NCBI GenBank assembly: GCA_040235415.1
Contig: JBECKR010000257.1
Span: forward strand, 1 to 22,401
Direction of reading: 5' to 3'
DNA: 22,401 nt
DNA from: JBECKR01 sp040235415
GTDB lineage: Bacteria > Acidobacteriota > Polarisedimenticolia > Polarisedimenticolales > Polarisedimenticolaceae
Part shown: piece by piece, positions 13,958-21,019 of the stretch
Layout: the number at the start of each line of letters is the position of its first letter
How positions within the stretch are numbered: position 1 is the first letter of the stretch
The notes under the pieces: generated by a model
Seen by the model: the letters and a program-made list of their open reading frames with translations, nothing else
What the model was told of the DNA's origin: nothing
Database searches by the model: none
Position numbers and translations under genes: made by a program

Positions 13958-14768
13958 GGAGCGCGGCGGGCTCCCGCTCGCCGCCCGTGGGCTCGACTTC
14001 GCGTTCGCGAACCGGCCCGTACTGCGCGGGGTCGGTCTCGATGCCGCGCCTGGCCGGGTGCTCGGCCTGCTGGGCCCGAACGGTTCGGGAAAGACGACCC
14101 TGGTGCGAATCCTCTCCGGAGTGCTGCGGAGCTACCGCGGCTCCGCGACGCTCGGCGGCCGCGAGGTCCGCGACCTCCGGCAGCGCGACATCGCGCGAGA
14201 CCTCGCCGTGGTGCCGCAGGAGTCCCGCTTCGGGTTCCCGTTCACCGCGCTCGAGGTGACCCTCATGGGCCGCCACCCCCATCTCGCCGGGCTCGCCTTC
14301 GAGTCCGAGCGCGACGTCGCGATCGCGCTCGACGCGCTCGCGGCCGCCGGAGCCGGCGACCTCGCCGACCGACCCGTGCAGCAGCTCTCGGCCGGCGAGC
14401 GGCAGCGGGTCGTGTTCGCGCGCGCGCTCGCGCAGCGGCCCAGGGTCCTGCTGCTCGACGAGCCGGCGAGCTTCATGGACATCCGGCACCAGGTCGAGCT
14501 GTACGACCGCGTGCGGCACCTCGCCGAGACCGAGTCCACGACCGTCGTCACCGTCCTTCACGACCTCAACCTCGCCGCGGAATACTGCGACGACGTCGTG
14601 CTCTTGCGCGGCGGCGCCGTGCTCGCGTCGGGCCGGACGCGCGATGTCCTGACCTACGCGAACCTCAAGCGCACGTTCGACACGGAGGTGTACGTCGACC
14701 TCAACGACCTCACCGGAAAGCTCGTCGTGCTCCCGCTGTCGGGACGTGCCCGAGCCCTTCTCGAGTGA
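13944..14768 (+). CDS. ABC importer ATP-binding protein (BtuD/FecE-like)
   Basis: Cytoplasmic ATPase of the importer, 274 residues. Walker A is GPNGSGKTT (44-52), the Q-loop is VVPQESR (Q92), the signature is LSAGERQR (148-155), Walker B is VLLLDEP (D172, E173) and the switch histidine is VTVLHDLN (H206). All catalytic motifs are intact, so an active ATPase is expected. The ATG overlaps the permease stop by 14 nt. The C-terminal extension after residue 240 (DTEVYVDLNDLTGKLVVLPL) is typical of the Fec/Btu-type ATPases. The stop overlaps a possible GTG start of the LON-domain gene. Confidence 0.95.
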   Translation: MDRSEERGGLPLAARGLDFAFANRPVLRGVGLDAAPGRVLGLLGPNGSGKTTLVRILSGVLRSYRGSATLGGREVRDLRQRDIARDLAVVPQESRFGFPFTALEVTLMGRHPHLAGLAFESERDVAIALDALAAAGAGDLADRPVQQLSAGERQRVVFARALAQRPRVLLLDEPASFMDIRHQVELYDRVRHLAETESTTVVTVLHDLNLAAEYCDDVVLLRGGAVLASGRTRDVLTYANLKRTFDTEVYVDLNDLTGKLVVLPLSGRARALLE

Positions 14769-14809
14769 GTCGGACGCCGGGTCCCGCGATGCCGATGGCG
14801 ACCGTGCGC

Positions 14810-14815
14810 TATAAC
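14810..14815 (+). promoter_or_regulatory. candidate -10 element (TATAAC) close to the LON gene start
   Basis: A 5/6 match to TATAAT ends 6 nt before GTG 14822 and 9 nt before ATG 14825. Transcription starting at the usual distance would begin on or next to the start codon and give a leaderless or nearly leaderless message. No -35 is clear. Confidence 0.35.
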
Positions 14816-14824
14816 GCCTGCGTG

Positions 14825-15502
14825 ATGTCGACGAATCGCGAGAGGTCGGTCCCCGGAGAGGTCGCGGTGTTCCCGCTGCCCAATACGGTGTTCTTTCCCG
14901 ACACCGTGCTGCCGCTGCACGTCTTCGAGCCGCGCTACCGCGCCATGGTCCGCGACGCGATCCGAGGTGAACGGCGGATCGCGGTGTCGCTGCTGCTGCC
15001 GGGCTGGGAGAGCGAGTACGCCGGCTCGCCGAAGTTCCACGACGTCGCGACGGTCGGACGCATGGAGGACATCGAAGAGCTCTCCGACGGCCGCTTCGAC
15101 CTTCGTCTGGTCGGCGTCGCCCGCGTGCGCTTGGGGCGCTGGGTCCGGGAGAAACCGTACCGCATCGCCGTTTGCCGTCCGCTCGAGGAGCTCGCGCCGC
15201 CCGAGGACGACCCGCGCGTGCTCGGTGCCAAGCTCGACCTGCTCGCGTCGTTCTCCGCTCTCGCGCGCGAGCTCCGCGGGCCCGAGGCGTCGGGCGTCGT
15301 CGTGCACGACAGCGTGCCGTTCGCGGCGGCCGTCAACCTCGCCTGCGCCACTCTCCCTCTCGAGCCCCCGCAGCGCCAGCGCCTGCTCGAGATCGACGAC
15401 CTCCTCGAGCGCCAGCGGAAGGTCACCGGCCTGCTCGACGGGCTGATCGAGGGCCTCGCGCGGCTGCGGGCTTCGCGCGGCGACGGATCGCCGCTCAACT
15501 GA
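14825..15502 (+). CDS. stand-alone LON substrate-binding domain protein
   Basis: 225 residues containing only the N-terminal domain of Lon proteases: EVAVFPLPNTVFFPDTVLPLHVFEPRYRAMV opens it, followed by the VATVGRMEDIEELSDGRFDLRLVGVARVRL strand region and a helical C-terminal part. There is no AAA+ or Ser-Lys protease domain. Such proteins are widespread (COG2802-like), probably bind proteins or peptides, and have no assigned reaction. The start is ambiguous. ATG 14825 puts the domain 15 residues from the N-terminus, as is usual. GTG 14765 overlaps the ATPase stop and would add 20 residues of unconserved look. The gene converges on moaA with only 2 nt between stop codons. Confidence 0.85.
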   Translation: MSTNRERSVPGEVAVFPLPNTVFFPDTVLPLHVFEPRYRAMVRDAIRGERRIAVSLLLPGWESEYAGSPKFHDVATVGRMEDIEELSDGRFDLRLVGVARVRLGRWVREKPYRIAVCRPLEELAPPEDDPRVLGAKLDLLASFSALARELRGPEASGVVVHDSVPFAAAVNLACATLPLEPPQRQRLLEIDDLLERQRKVTGLLDGLIEGLARLRASRGDGSPLN

Positions 15503-15504
15503 GA

Positions 15505-16500
15505 TCAGCCGCCGATCTGGTGCATGGTGCGGGCGAGCGGCAGGGCGGAACGGCGGTCGCGGATCTCGATCGCGCCGCCCCGCCCCTTGCGGGCCAGCGC
15601 CGCGTCGAAAGCGGCCGCGACGTCGTCGTCCGAGGCGCCGCCGCGCAACAGCGCCTTCAAATCCGTCTCGACGTCGTCGTAGAGGCAGACCCGCAGCTTT
15701 CCGTCCGAGGTCAGCCGGAGCCGGCTGCAGTCGGCACAGAACGGCGCCGTCACCGAGTCGATGAACCCGATCGCGCCCCGGCCGTCGCCGAATACCCAGC
15801 GCGACGCGGGGGCGCTCGGGTCGCCGTCCGGGTCCGGCTCGATCGGCCACCGTCTCGCGACGCGCTCCCGCACTTCGCGGCCCGACACGACGCGCCGCGG
15901 GTCCCAGGTACCGCCGTTCTCGAGCGGCATGAACTCGATGAAGCGGATCTCCCAGCCCTCGTCGCGCGACCGCGCGACGAGCGTCTCGACCTCGTCGTCG
16001 TTGACGCCCCGGAGCAGCACGGTGTTGAGCTTGATCGGCGCGAGCCCGGCGTCGGACGCCCGGCGCACGCCTTCGAGGACGCGGTCGAGGTGGTCGCGCC
16101 CGGTGATCCGGCGGAAGCGGTCGCGGTCGAGCGTATCGAGACTGACGTTCACGCGACGCAGCCCCGCGGCCACGAGGTCACGCGCGGCGGACGCGAGCAG
16201 GATGCCGTTCGTCGTCAGCGAGACGTCGTCGATTCCCCGGATCGCCGCGATCATTCCGATGAGGTCCGGGAGATCGCGACGCACGAGCGGCTCGCCCCCG
16301 GTCACGCGGACCCTCCGGACGCCGAGCCGTCCGGCGATCCGGACGATCCGCGTCGTCTCCTCGTAGGTCAGGAGCCGCTCGCGCGGAAACCACTTCGGCT
16401 CTACCGGCATGCAGTACGAGCATCGCAGGTTGCAGCGGTCGGTGACCGAGATCCGGAGATCGTCGTGGACCCGACCGAATCCGTCCCTCATGATCGGCAC
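15505..16500 (-). CDS. moaA: GTP 3',8-cyclase, molybdenum cofactor biosynthesis
   Basis: Radical SAM enzyme for the first step of molybdopterin synthesis, 331 residues. The N-terminal cluster motif is C23-NLR-C27-SY-C30, preceded by LRISVTDR. RVTGGEPL is the SAM-binding GGE motif. The second, GTP-binding cluster is C255-AD-C258 then C272 (spacing C-x2-C-x13-C). The chain ends in the conserved Gly-Gly tail required for function in the family. GTG 16500 is preferred because GGGGAG lies 5 nt before it; ATG 16491 would leave that site too far. No other moa/moe gene is here. A molybdoenzyme somewhere in the genome is implied. It is divergent from the phosphatase gene at 16607. Confidence 0.95.
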   Translation of the reverse strand: MPIMRDGFGRVHDDLRISVTDRCNLRCSYCMPVEPKWFPRERLLTYEETTRIVRIAGRLGVRRVRVTGGEPLVRRDLPDLIGMIAAIRGIDDVSLTTNGILLASAARDLVAAGLRRVNVSLDTLDRDRFRRITGRDHLDRVLEGVRRASDAGLAPIKLNTVLLRGVNDDEVETLVARSRDEGWEIRFIEFMPLENGGTWDPRRVVSGREVRERVARRWPIEPDPDGDPSAPASRWVFGDGRGAIGFIDSVTAPFCADCSRLRLTSDGKLRVCLYDDVETDLKALLRGGASDDDVAAAFDAALARKGRGGAIEIRDRRSALPLARTMHQIGG

Positions 16501-16606
16501 CCGCTCTCCCCTCCCGGACGCTCGCGGGGGCGCGCCCCGAACGACCGGGGTAGTATACGGGCGGTCCGCGGGCGTCGCGAGCGACGCCGGCTGCGCCGAG
16601 GCCCCG
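16501..16606. promoter_or_regulatory. divergent promoter region, moaA / signalling unit
   Basis: This 106-base spacer separates the moaA start from the phosphatase start. TAGTAT at 16551-16556 is the only AT-rich hexamer and is a candidate -10 for the + strand, giving a leader of about 44 nt. GAGG at 16598-16601 is spaced 5 nt from the TTG. On the - strand a GGAGGGGAG stretch (16506-16517) serves moaA. No -35 box or molybdenum-cofactor riboswitch is recognised. Confidence 0.4.
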
Positions 16607-17833
16607 TTGAGCCACGCCGACACCGCATCCGCGACCTTTCGCGCCGCGGCCCTCGCCCTGGAAGACCGGGTCGACCTCCCCTCGGCGCGGTTCCTCGTCT
16701 CCTGGGTCGTCGCCTGGGGCGCGATCGGAGTCGGGGTCGGCGTGATCATCGGGCTGTGGCAGGATGGGGTCGACCTCGCGCCCGTCCTCGGCGTCAGCAT
16801 CCCCTTCGCCGAGGTCGTCGGCTTGACCGCGCTGGCCTCCTCCCGCCTCGTGTTTCCGCTGCTCGTGCGCCGCTCGGCCGTGACGAGGTTCGCGCTGCAG
16901 GTCGTGACGCTCGTCTCGGGGGCGCTGTTCGGCTCGCTCGCGGTGCTGCTTGCGAATCCGCTCTTCACCCTCGCGCGACCGCGCGCCGTCGCCCTGATCT
17001 TCCTCACGAACGCGATCCTGGCCGTCGTGACCGGGCTCGCGCTCTACACCTACGAAGGCATGAAGCGCCAGATCGAGGCGAGCTACCGCGCTCTGCGCGA
17101 AAAGGAGGCTCTGGAGCGCGAAGTCGCGATCGCACGCGAGGTCCAGCGCGAGCTCCTCCCCCGCGACGTTCCCGAGGTCGAGGGGCTCGAGCTGGCCGGG
17201 TTCTGCCGCCCCGCCGTCGGCGTCGGAGGCGACTTCTACGACTTCGTCCCCGCCGGGCGCGAACGGGTCGGGCTCGTCGTCGGGGACGTCGCCGGCAAGG
17301 GGATTCCGGCCGCGCTCCTGATGGCGGGAATCCAGGCGTCGATGCGCTCGCTCGCGATGCCGGACCTCCCGCCGCGAGAGCTGTTCGGCCGGCTGAATCG
17401 CACGCTTTCGCGCTCGATCTCCGACTCGCGCTACGCCACGCTGTTCTTCGCTTGGTTCGACGGTGGCGAGCGGTCGCTGACGTACTGCAACGCCGGGCAC
17501 CTCCAGCCGATCGTCGTCGGGCGCTCGGGCCGCGAGACGTTGCCCGGCGGCGGCCGCCCGATCGGGATGCTCGACGACTCCTCGTGGGAGCAGGAGTCGC
17601 GGCGGCTCGATCGCGGCGACCTGCTCGCGCTGTTCACCGACGGGATCGTCGAGGCCCCGGCGGGAAGCGACGGCGAGGAGTTCGGAGTCGACCGGCTCGC
17701 GGGCGTGCTCGAGGCGAGTCGCGAGCTCGATCTCGAGGCCCTGCTCGTCGCGGTCGACGAAGCGGTATCCCGCTGGACCGCCGGTGCGGCACCCCACGAC
17801 GACCGCACGCTCGTGCTCGCGAGGGCACGATGA
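16607..17833 (+). CDS. membrane SpoIIE/RsbU-type PP2C phosphatase
   Basis: Serine phosphatase sensor, 408 residues from the TTG at 16607. Four hydrophobic helices (about 29-50, 58-86, 97-118, 126-148) precede a charged coiled coil (150-183) containing AREVQRELLP, the classic linker into the SpoIIE domain. Catalytic metal motifs are all present: VGGDFYD, VVGDVAGKG, CNAGHLQP, LFTDGIVEA and the closing DDRTLVLA. Family members dephosphorylate anti-anti-sigma (STAS) proteins, but no STAS or anti-sigma gene is nearby. The membrane domain is clearly homologous to that of the next gene. TTG is chosen because GAGG lies 5 nt upstream and no other start fits; the longer frame from 16409 is antisense to moaA. 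The stop overlaps the kinase start (ATGA). Confidence 0.9.
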   Translation: MSHADTASATFRAAALALEDRVDLPSARFLVSWVVAWGAIGVGVGVIIGLWQDGVDLAPVLGVSIPFAEVVGLTALASSRLVFPLLVRRSAVTRFALQVVTLVSGALFGSLAVLLANPLFTLARPRAVALIFLTNAILAVVTGLALYTYEGMKRQIEASYRALREKEALEREVAIAREVQRELLPRDVPEVEGLELAGFCRPAVGVGGDFYDFVPAGRERVGLVVGDVAGKGIPAALLMAGIQASMRSLAMPDLPPRELFGRLNRTLSRSISDSRYATLFFAWFDGGERSLTYCNAGHLQPIVVGRSGRETLPGGGRPIGMLDDSSWEQESRRLDRGDLLALFTDGIVEAPAGSDGEEFGVDRLAGVLEASRELDLEALLVAVDEAVSRWTAGAAPHDDRTLVLARAR

Positions 17834-18924
17834 GGCGCCTGCACCGCGCGGCGGAGGCGCTCGTGTGGGGCGCGGCGACCTCGCTGGCCGGCGCCGCGGT
17901 CGGCGTCGCGGTCGGCGCGATCGGGTCGGGGATCGACGGCGGCGTCGTCCTGCTGAGCGTCCTCTACGGCAACGTCGTCGGCTTCACCGTGCTGCTGACC
18001 TCCGTCGTCGTCTTTCCGCGCCTCAGGGGGCGCAGCGCCTGGACCCGAGCCGGCTGGCTCGGTCTGAGCCTCCTGACGGGGGCCGCGCTCGGTACGGCCG
18101 TCGTCGGGTACCTGTTCCCGCTGCTCGTGCTCCGCGACGTCCGCCAGGCGATCGCCGTGGCGGCGATCAACGGCGTCCTCGCTCTGATCATCGGAGCCGT
18201 GAAGTACGTTTACGACGAGACCTCCGCCCGGCTCGCCGAATCGCTGCGCGAGGTCGAGCGGGTTCGGCTGGCGGAATCGCGGCTGCGCGAAGAGGCGGCG
18301 CGCGCCGAGCTCGCGGCGCTGCAGGCCAGGATCAATCCGCACTTCTTCTTCAACACCCTGAACACGATCTCGTCGCTCCTGGAGGAAGACCCGGAGCGCG
18401 CCGACCGGGTCGTGCACACCCTCGCCGGGCTGTTCCGCTACACGTTCCGGGTATCGGACGCCGTTCCGGTCCCGCTGCGCGAAGAGCTGGAGTTCGTCCG
18501 GAACTACCTCGGCATCGAGCAGGCCCGGTTCGGCGACCGACTCGCGGTGACCTGGAGCGTCGACCCCGCGGCCGAGGGTACGCTCGTCCCCGGTCTCGTG
18601 CTGCAGCCGCTCGTCGAGAACGCGGTCGGCCACGGCGTCGCGGCGCGGGCGGGCGGCGGGACCGTCGCGATCCACGCGGGTCTCGAGGGCGGCGAGGTCG
18701 TACTCGAGGTCGCGGACGACGGCCCGGGCACGACGGCACCCGCCGATCGGCTGTTCGCCGAGGGCCACGGCCTCGGAAACGTCCTGCGGCGGCTGGAAAC
18801 GTTCTATCGCGGTCGCGGAAGGCTCGAGATCGCGGCGGGAGCCGACGGCCGGGGGACGGTCGCGCGGGTGCGAATCCCGGCGGCCGGGGCCGAGGCCGCG
18901 AGGAAGGTCCGCCATGCCCTATAG
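17830..18924 (+). CDS. LytS-type membrane histidine kinase
   Basis: Sensor kinase of the His_kinase/LytS type, 364 residues. Four hydrophobic helices (about 11-31, 38-63, 76-100, 107-127) are followed by a long coiled coil (130-165), then the phosphoacceptor motif INPHFFFNTLNTISSLL with H171, the N-box QPLVENAVGHG and the G-box VADDGPG, with GHGLGNVLRRL after it. These are the hallmarks of kinases paired with LytTR regulators. The membrane domain matches the phosphatase upstream (VVGFTVLLTSVVVFP against VVGLTALASSRLVFP, then RSAWTR against RSAVTR). It overlaps the phosphatase stop by 4 nt and the regulator start by 11 nt, so the three are translated together. Confidence 0.93.
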   Translation: MRRLHRAAEALVWGAATSLAGAAVGVAVGAIGSGIDGGVVLLSVLYGNVVGFTVLLTSVVVFPRLRGRSAWTRAGWLGLSLLTGAALGTAVVGYLFPLLVLRDVRQAIAVAAINGVLALIIGAVKYVYDETSARLAESLREVERVRLAESRLREEAARAELAALQARINPHFFFNTLNTISSLLEEDPERADRVVHTLAGLFRYTFRVSDAVPVPLREELEFVRNYLGIEQARFGDRLAVTWSVDPAAEGTLVPGLVLQPLVENAVGHGVAARAGGGTVAIHAGLEGGEVVLEVADDGPGTTAPADRLFAEGHGLGNVLRRLETFYRGRGRLEIAAGADGRGTVARVRIPAAGAEAARKVRHAL

Positions 18925-19687
18925 CGTCGTGATCGTCGACGACGAGAAACCGGCACGCCAGCGCGTCCGGCGGCTGCTCGCCGCGCACCCGGACTTCGAG
19001 GTCGTCGGCGAGGCGGGCGACGTCACTCACGCCGTTCGGCTGCTCGACGATCTCCGCCCGGACGTCTGCTTCCTCGACGTCCGGATGCCGGAGGGGACCG
19101 GGTTCGACGTCCTGAAGCGCGCGCGGCACGCGCCGCGGGTGGTGTTCACGACCGCCTTCGACGCCTACGCGGTCCGCGCGTTCGAGGTGCGCTCGGTCGA
19201 CTACCTCCTCAAGCCGTTCGACCGCGCGCGGTTCTCCGAGGCGCTCGGCCGGTTGCGCGAGACGCTCGCCGAGTCGACCGACCCGCCCCCGGACGTCCGG
19301 TCGCTGGTGGAGGCGCTTCGCCGCGACGCCGCTCCGGGTGCGGTCGCGACCGCTTCCCTCGCGCGATTGACCGGCCGGCGGGGCAGCCGCATCGTCGTGC
19401 TCGACCCGTCGGAGATCTTGTGGTTCGAGGCCGAGGAGACGCTGGTGTTCGCTCACACCGCGACCTCGCGCGTGCTCGTGGACCGCACGCTGCAGGAGCT
19501 CGAGGAGACGCTCGGAAAGCGGTTCTTCCGGTCGCACCGGCAGTACCTCGTCAACCTCGATCGCATCGCGGAGATCCTCCCGGAGGACGGCGGGACGTTC
19601 CGGATCGTGCTGCAGGGCGAGCCGGCGAGGACCGTTCCGCTCTCGCGCCGGCAGGCCCGGCGGTTGCGGGATATCCTCCGATGGTAG
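18914..19687 (+). CDS. LytTR-family response regulator
   Basis: 257-residue regulator. The receiver domain has acidic pocket D9-D10, phosphoacceptor D55 (VCFLDVRMPEG), the threonine/serine position in FTTAFDAYA and the lysine in YLLKPF. The C-terminal LytTR DNA-binding domain spans about residues 150-255: GSRIVVLDPSEILWFEAEE, then FFRSHRQYLVNLDRI and the final basic RRQARRLRDIL. LytTR domains bind direct-repeat sites rather than helix-turn-helix palindromes; I did not find a convincing pair of such repeats upstream of the operon. It overlaps the kinase gene by 11 nt, and its cognate kinase is almost certainly that protein. Confidence 0.95.
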   Translation: MPYSVVIVDDEKPARQRVRRLLAAHPDFEVVGEAGDVTHAVRLLDDLRPDVCFLDVRMPEGTGFDVLKRARHAPRVVFTTAFDAYAVRAFEVRSVDYLLKPFDRARFSEALGRLRETLAESTDPPPDVRSLVEALRRDAAPGAVATASLARLTGRRGSRIVVLDPSEILWFEAEETLVFAHTATSRVLVDRTLQELEETLGKRFFRSHRQYLVNLDRIAEILPEDGGTFRIVLQGEPARTVPLSRRQARRLRDILRW

Positions 19688-19689
19688 CT

Positions 19690-19708
19690 CCGGCGGCATG
19701 CCCGCCGG
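19690..19708 (+). terminator. hairpin after the response regulator gene
   Basis: CCGGCGG (19690-19696) pairs with CCGCCGG (19702-19708) around a 5-nt loop, beginning 2 nt after the stop codon. Position suggests a transcription end for the signalling operon. There is no T-run, so it may act weakly, need Rho, or only protect the 3' end. Confidence 0.4.
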
Positions 19709-19802
19709 GACCGCTCGACCGCCGGATCGGACCGCCTGCGGAATCCCCCTTGCGCCGCGGCGTGCGGACGCCCTACTTGACTCCCGAAGGAGGAACGTCG
19801 CG
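19709..19802 (+). promoter_or_regulatory. leader of bactofilin-like gene with strong ribosome-binding site
   Basis: This short spacer contains TTGACT (19777-19782), which looks like a -35 but is only 6 nt from the Shine-Dalgarno and so is unlikely to serve this gene. AGGAGG at 19788-19793, spaced 9 nt from the ATG at 19803, is the clearest ribosome-binding site in the window. Confidence 0.5.
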
Positions 19803-20987
19803 ATGCGAACCCGCCGAACGGTCGTCGCACTCGGCATGCTCGCGTTGCTCGGAGCCACGCCGCCGGCGGCGGCGGCCGAGAGCGGGGGCGTGTTCGCCCG
19901 CTGCGGCAAGATCAAGACGTTCTCGGTGCGCGACGGCGAGACCGTCCGCGGCGACACGTACAAGATCGCCAACACGTTCGACATCGCCGGGACTCTCGAC
20001 GGCGACCTCATCGGAGTCGCCGGTCAGACCGCGACGATCAGCGGGGTCGTCGACGGCGACGTCGCGATGTTCGGCAACAGCCTCCTGATCTCCGGCACGG
20101 TCCGGGATTCGGTGCGTGCGTGGGTCGGGAACTTCACGGTGACCGGGACCATCGAGGGCGACCTCATCGTCGCGGGTGGCACGGTCTCGATCTCTCGCAC
20201 CGCCCACATCACGGGTGACGTGCTCGCGTTCGGCGGCACGGTCTCGATGCTCGGCACGGTCGACGGCTCGTTCGAGGCGGTGGGAGGAGAGGTCCAGGTC
20301 GGAGGCGAGGTCGGACATGACGCGGACGTGCGGTGCGACGCACTCGTGGTCGACCCCGGCGCGCGCATCTCCGGCAACCTGCGGTACGCGGCCCGCAAGG
20401 AGATCGAGCTTCCGCCGGGCGCCGTGGGCGGCGAGGTCGACTACCGGCCGAAGGAGACCGGGAAGGAGGAGGCCGAAGCGCTGAGCTTGCGCGACGTCGC
20501 CTGGAAGCTCGGGTTCCTGGTCGCGAACCTCCTGATCGGCGTCGCGGGCGTCGGCCTGCTGCGGCGCCCGACCGCGGCCGCGGTCGAGGCCGGGCGCCGC
20601 GAGGCGCTCCTCAGTCTCGGGGTCGGGTTCGTGCTCGCGGTGTCGGTCCCCGTGGCCGCCGTGCTCGCGATGCTCCTCGTCGTGACGATCCCGCTCTCTG
20701 CCATCGTGCTCGCGCTGTGGACGGTACTGGTGTACGTCGGCAAGATCCCCGCCGGGATGGTGCTCGGACGCGTCCTCCTCGGACTCCTGCGACGACCGGC
20801 GCCGTCTCCATACGCCTCGCTCGGTCTCGGCCTTCCGGTGCTCTACGTCGTGTTCTGGATTCCCTATCTCGGCGGCGTGGCCTGGATCGCGGCGACCTGC
20901 TTCGGGATGGGCGCCCTCGTCCTGGGAGTACGGGCGGCGGCGGCGGCCGGTCCGGCGTCGCCCGCGCCGGGGACCGCCGCCGCTTGA
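19803..20987 (+). CDS. secreted bactofilin-like repeat domain with C-terminal membrane helices
   Basis: 394 residues. A signal peptide (residues 1-25, ending AAAAE) is followed by a polymer-forming/bactofilin-like beta-solenoid from about 40 to 210. The solenoid is made of short repeats with G-x-[VI]-x-G-D cores: AGTLDGDLIGVAG, SGVVDGDVAMFG, TGTIEGDLIVAGG, ITGDVLAFGG, LGTVDGSFEAVGG. Four or five hydrophobic helices (about 236-254, 270-313, 343-378) end the protein. True bactofilins are cytoplasmic filaments without signal peptides. This architecture puts the solenoid outside the cytoplasm and anchors it, so a cell-envelope scaffolding role is inferred. A single cysteine in the mature N-terminus (C34) and one in the repeats are seen. 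Its ribosome-binding site is strong. Confidence 0.82.
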   Translation: MRTRRTVVALGMLALLGATPPAAAAESGGVFARCGKIKTFSVRDGETVRGDTYKIANTFDIAGTLDGDLIGVAGQTATISGVVDGDVAMFGNSLLISGTVRDSVRAWVGNFTVTGTIEGDLIVAGGTVSISRTAHITGDVLAFGGTVSMLGTVDGSFEAVGGEVQVGGEVGHDADVRCDALVVDPGARISGNLRYAARKEIELPPGAVGGEVDYRPKETGKEEAEALSLRDVAWKLGFLVANLLIGVAGVGLLRRPTAAAVEAGRREALLSLGVGFVLAVSVPVAAVLAMLLVVTIPLSAIVLALWTVLVYVGKIPAGMVLGRVLLGLLRRPAPSPYASLGLGLPVLYVVFWIPYLGGVAWIAATCFGMGALVLGVRAAAAAGPASPAPGTAAA

Positions 20988-21019
20988 CGGACCCGCCCGC
21001 GAAGCCGAGACTACCCCGC

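Noticed and set aside
15172..18924. A single 1250-codon open frame on the + strand
   Set aside because: Only its last 365 codons (17830 onward) are the kinase. The earlier part is an Arg/Ala/Pro-rich shadow of the LON gene, moaA and the phosphatase; long accidental frames are expected at this GC content.
19777..19782. TTGACT as a -35 box for the bactofilin-like gene
   Set aside because: It is only 6 nt from the AGGAGG ribosome-binding site, leaving no room for a -10 and a transcript start before it.
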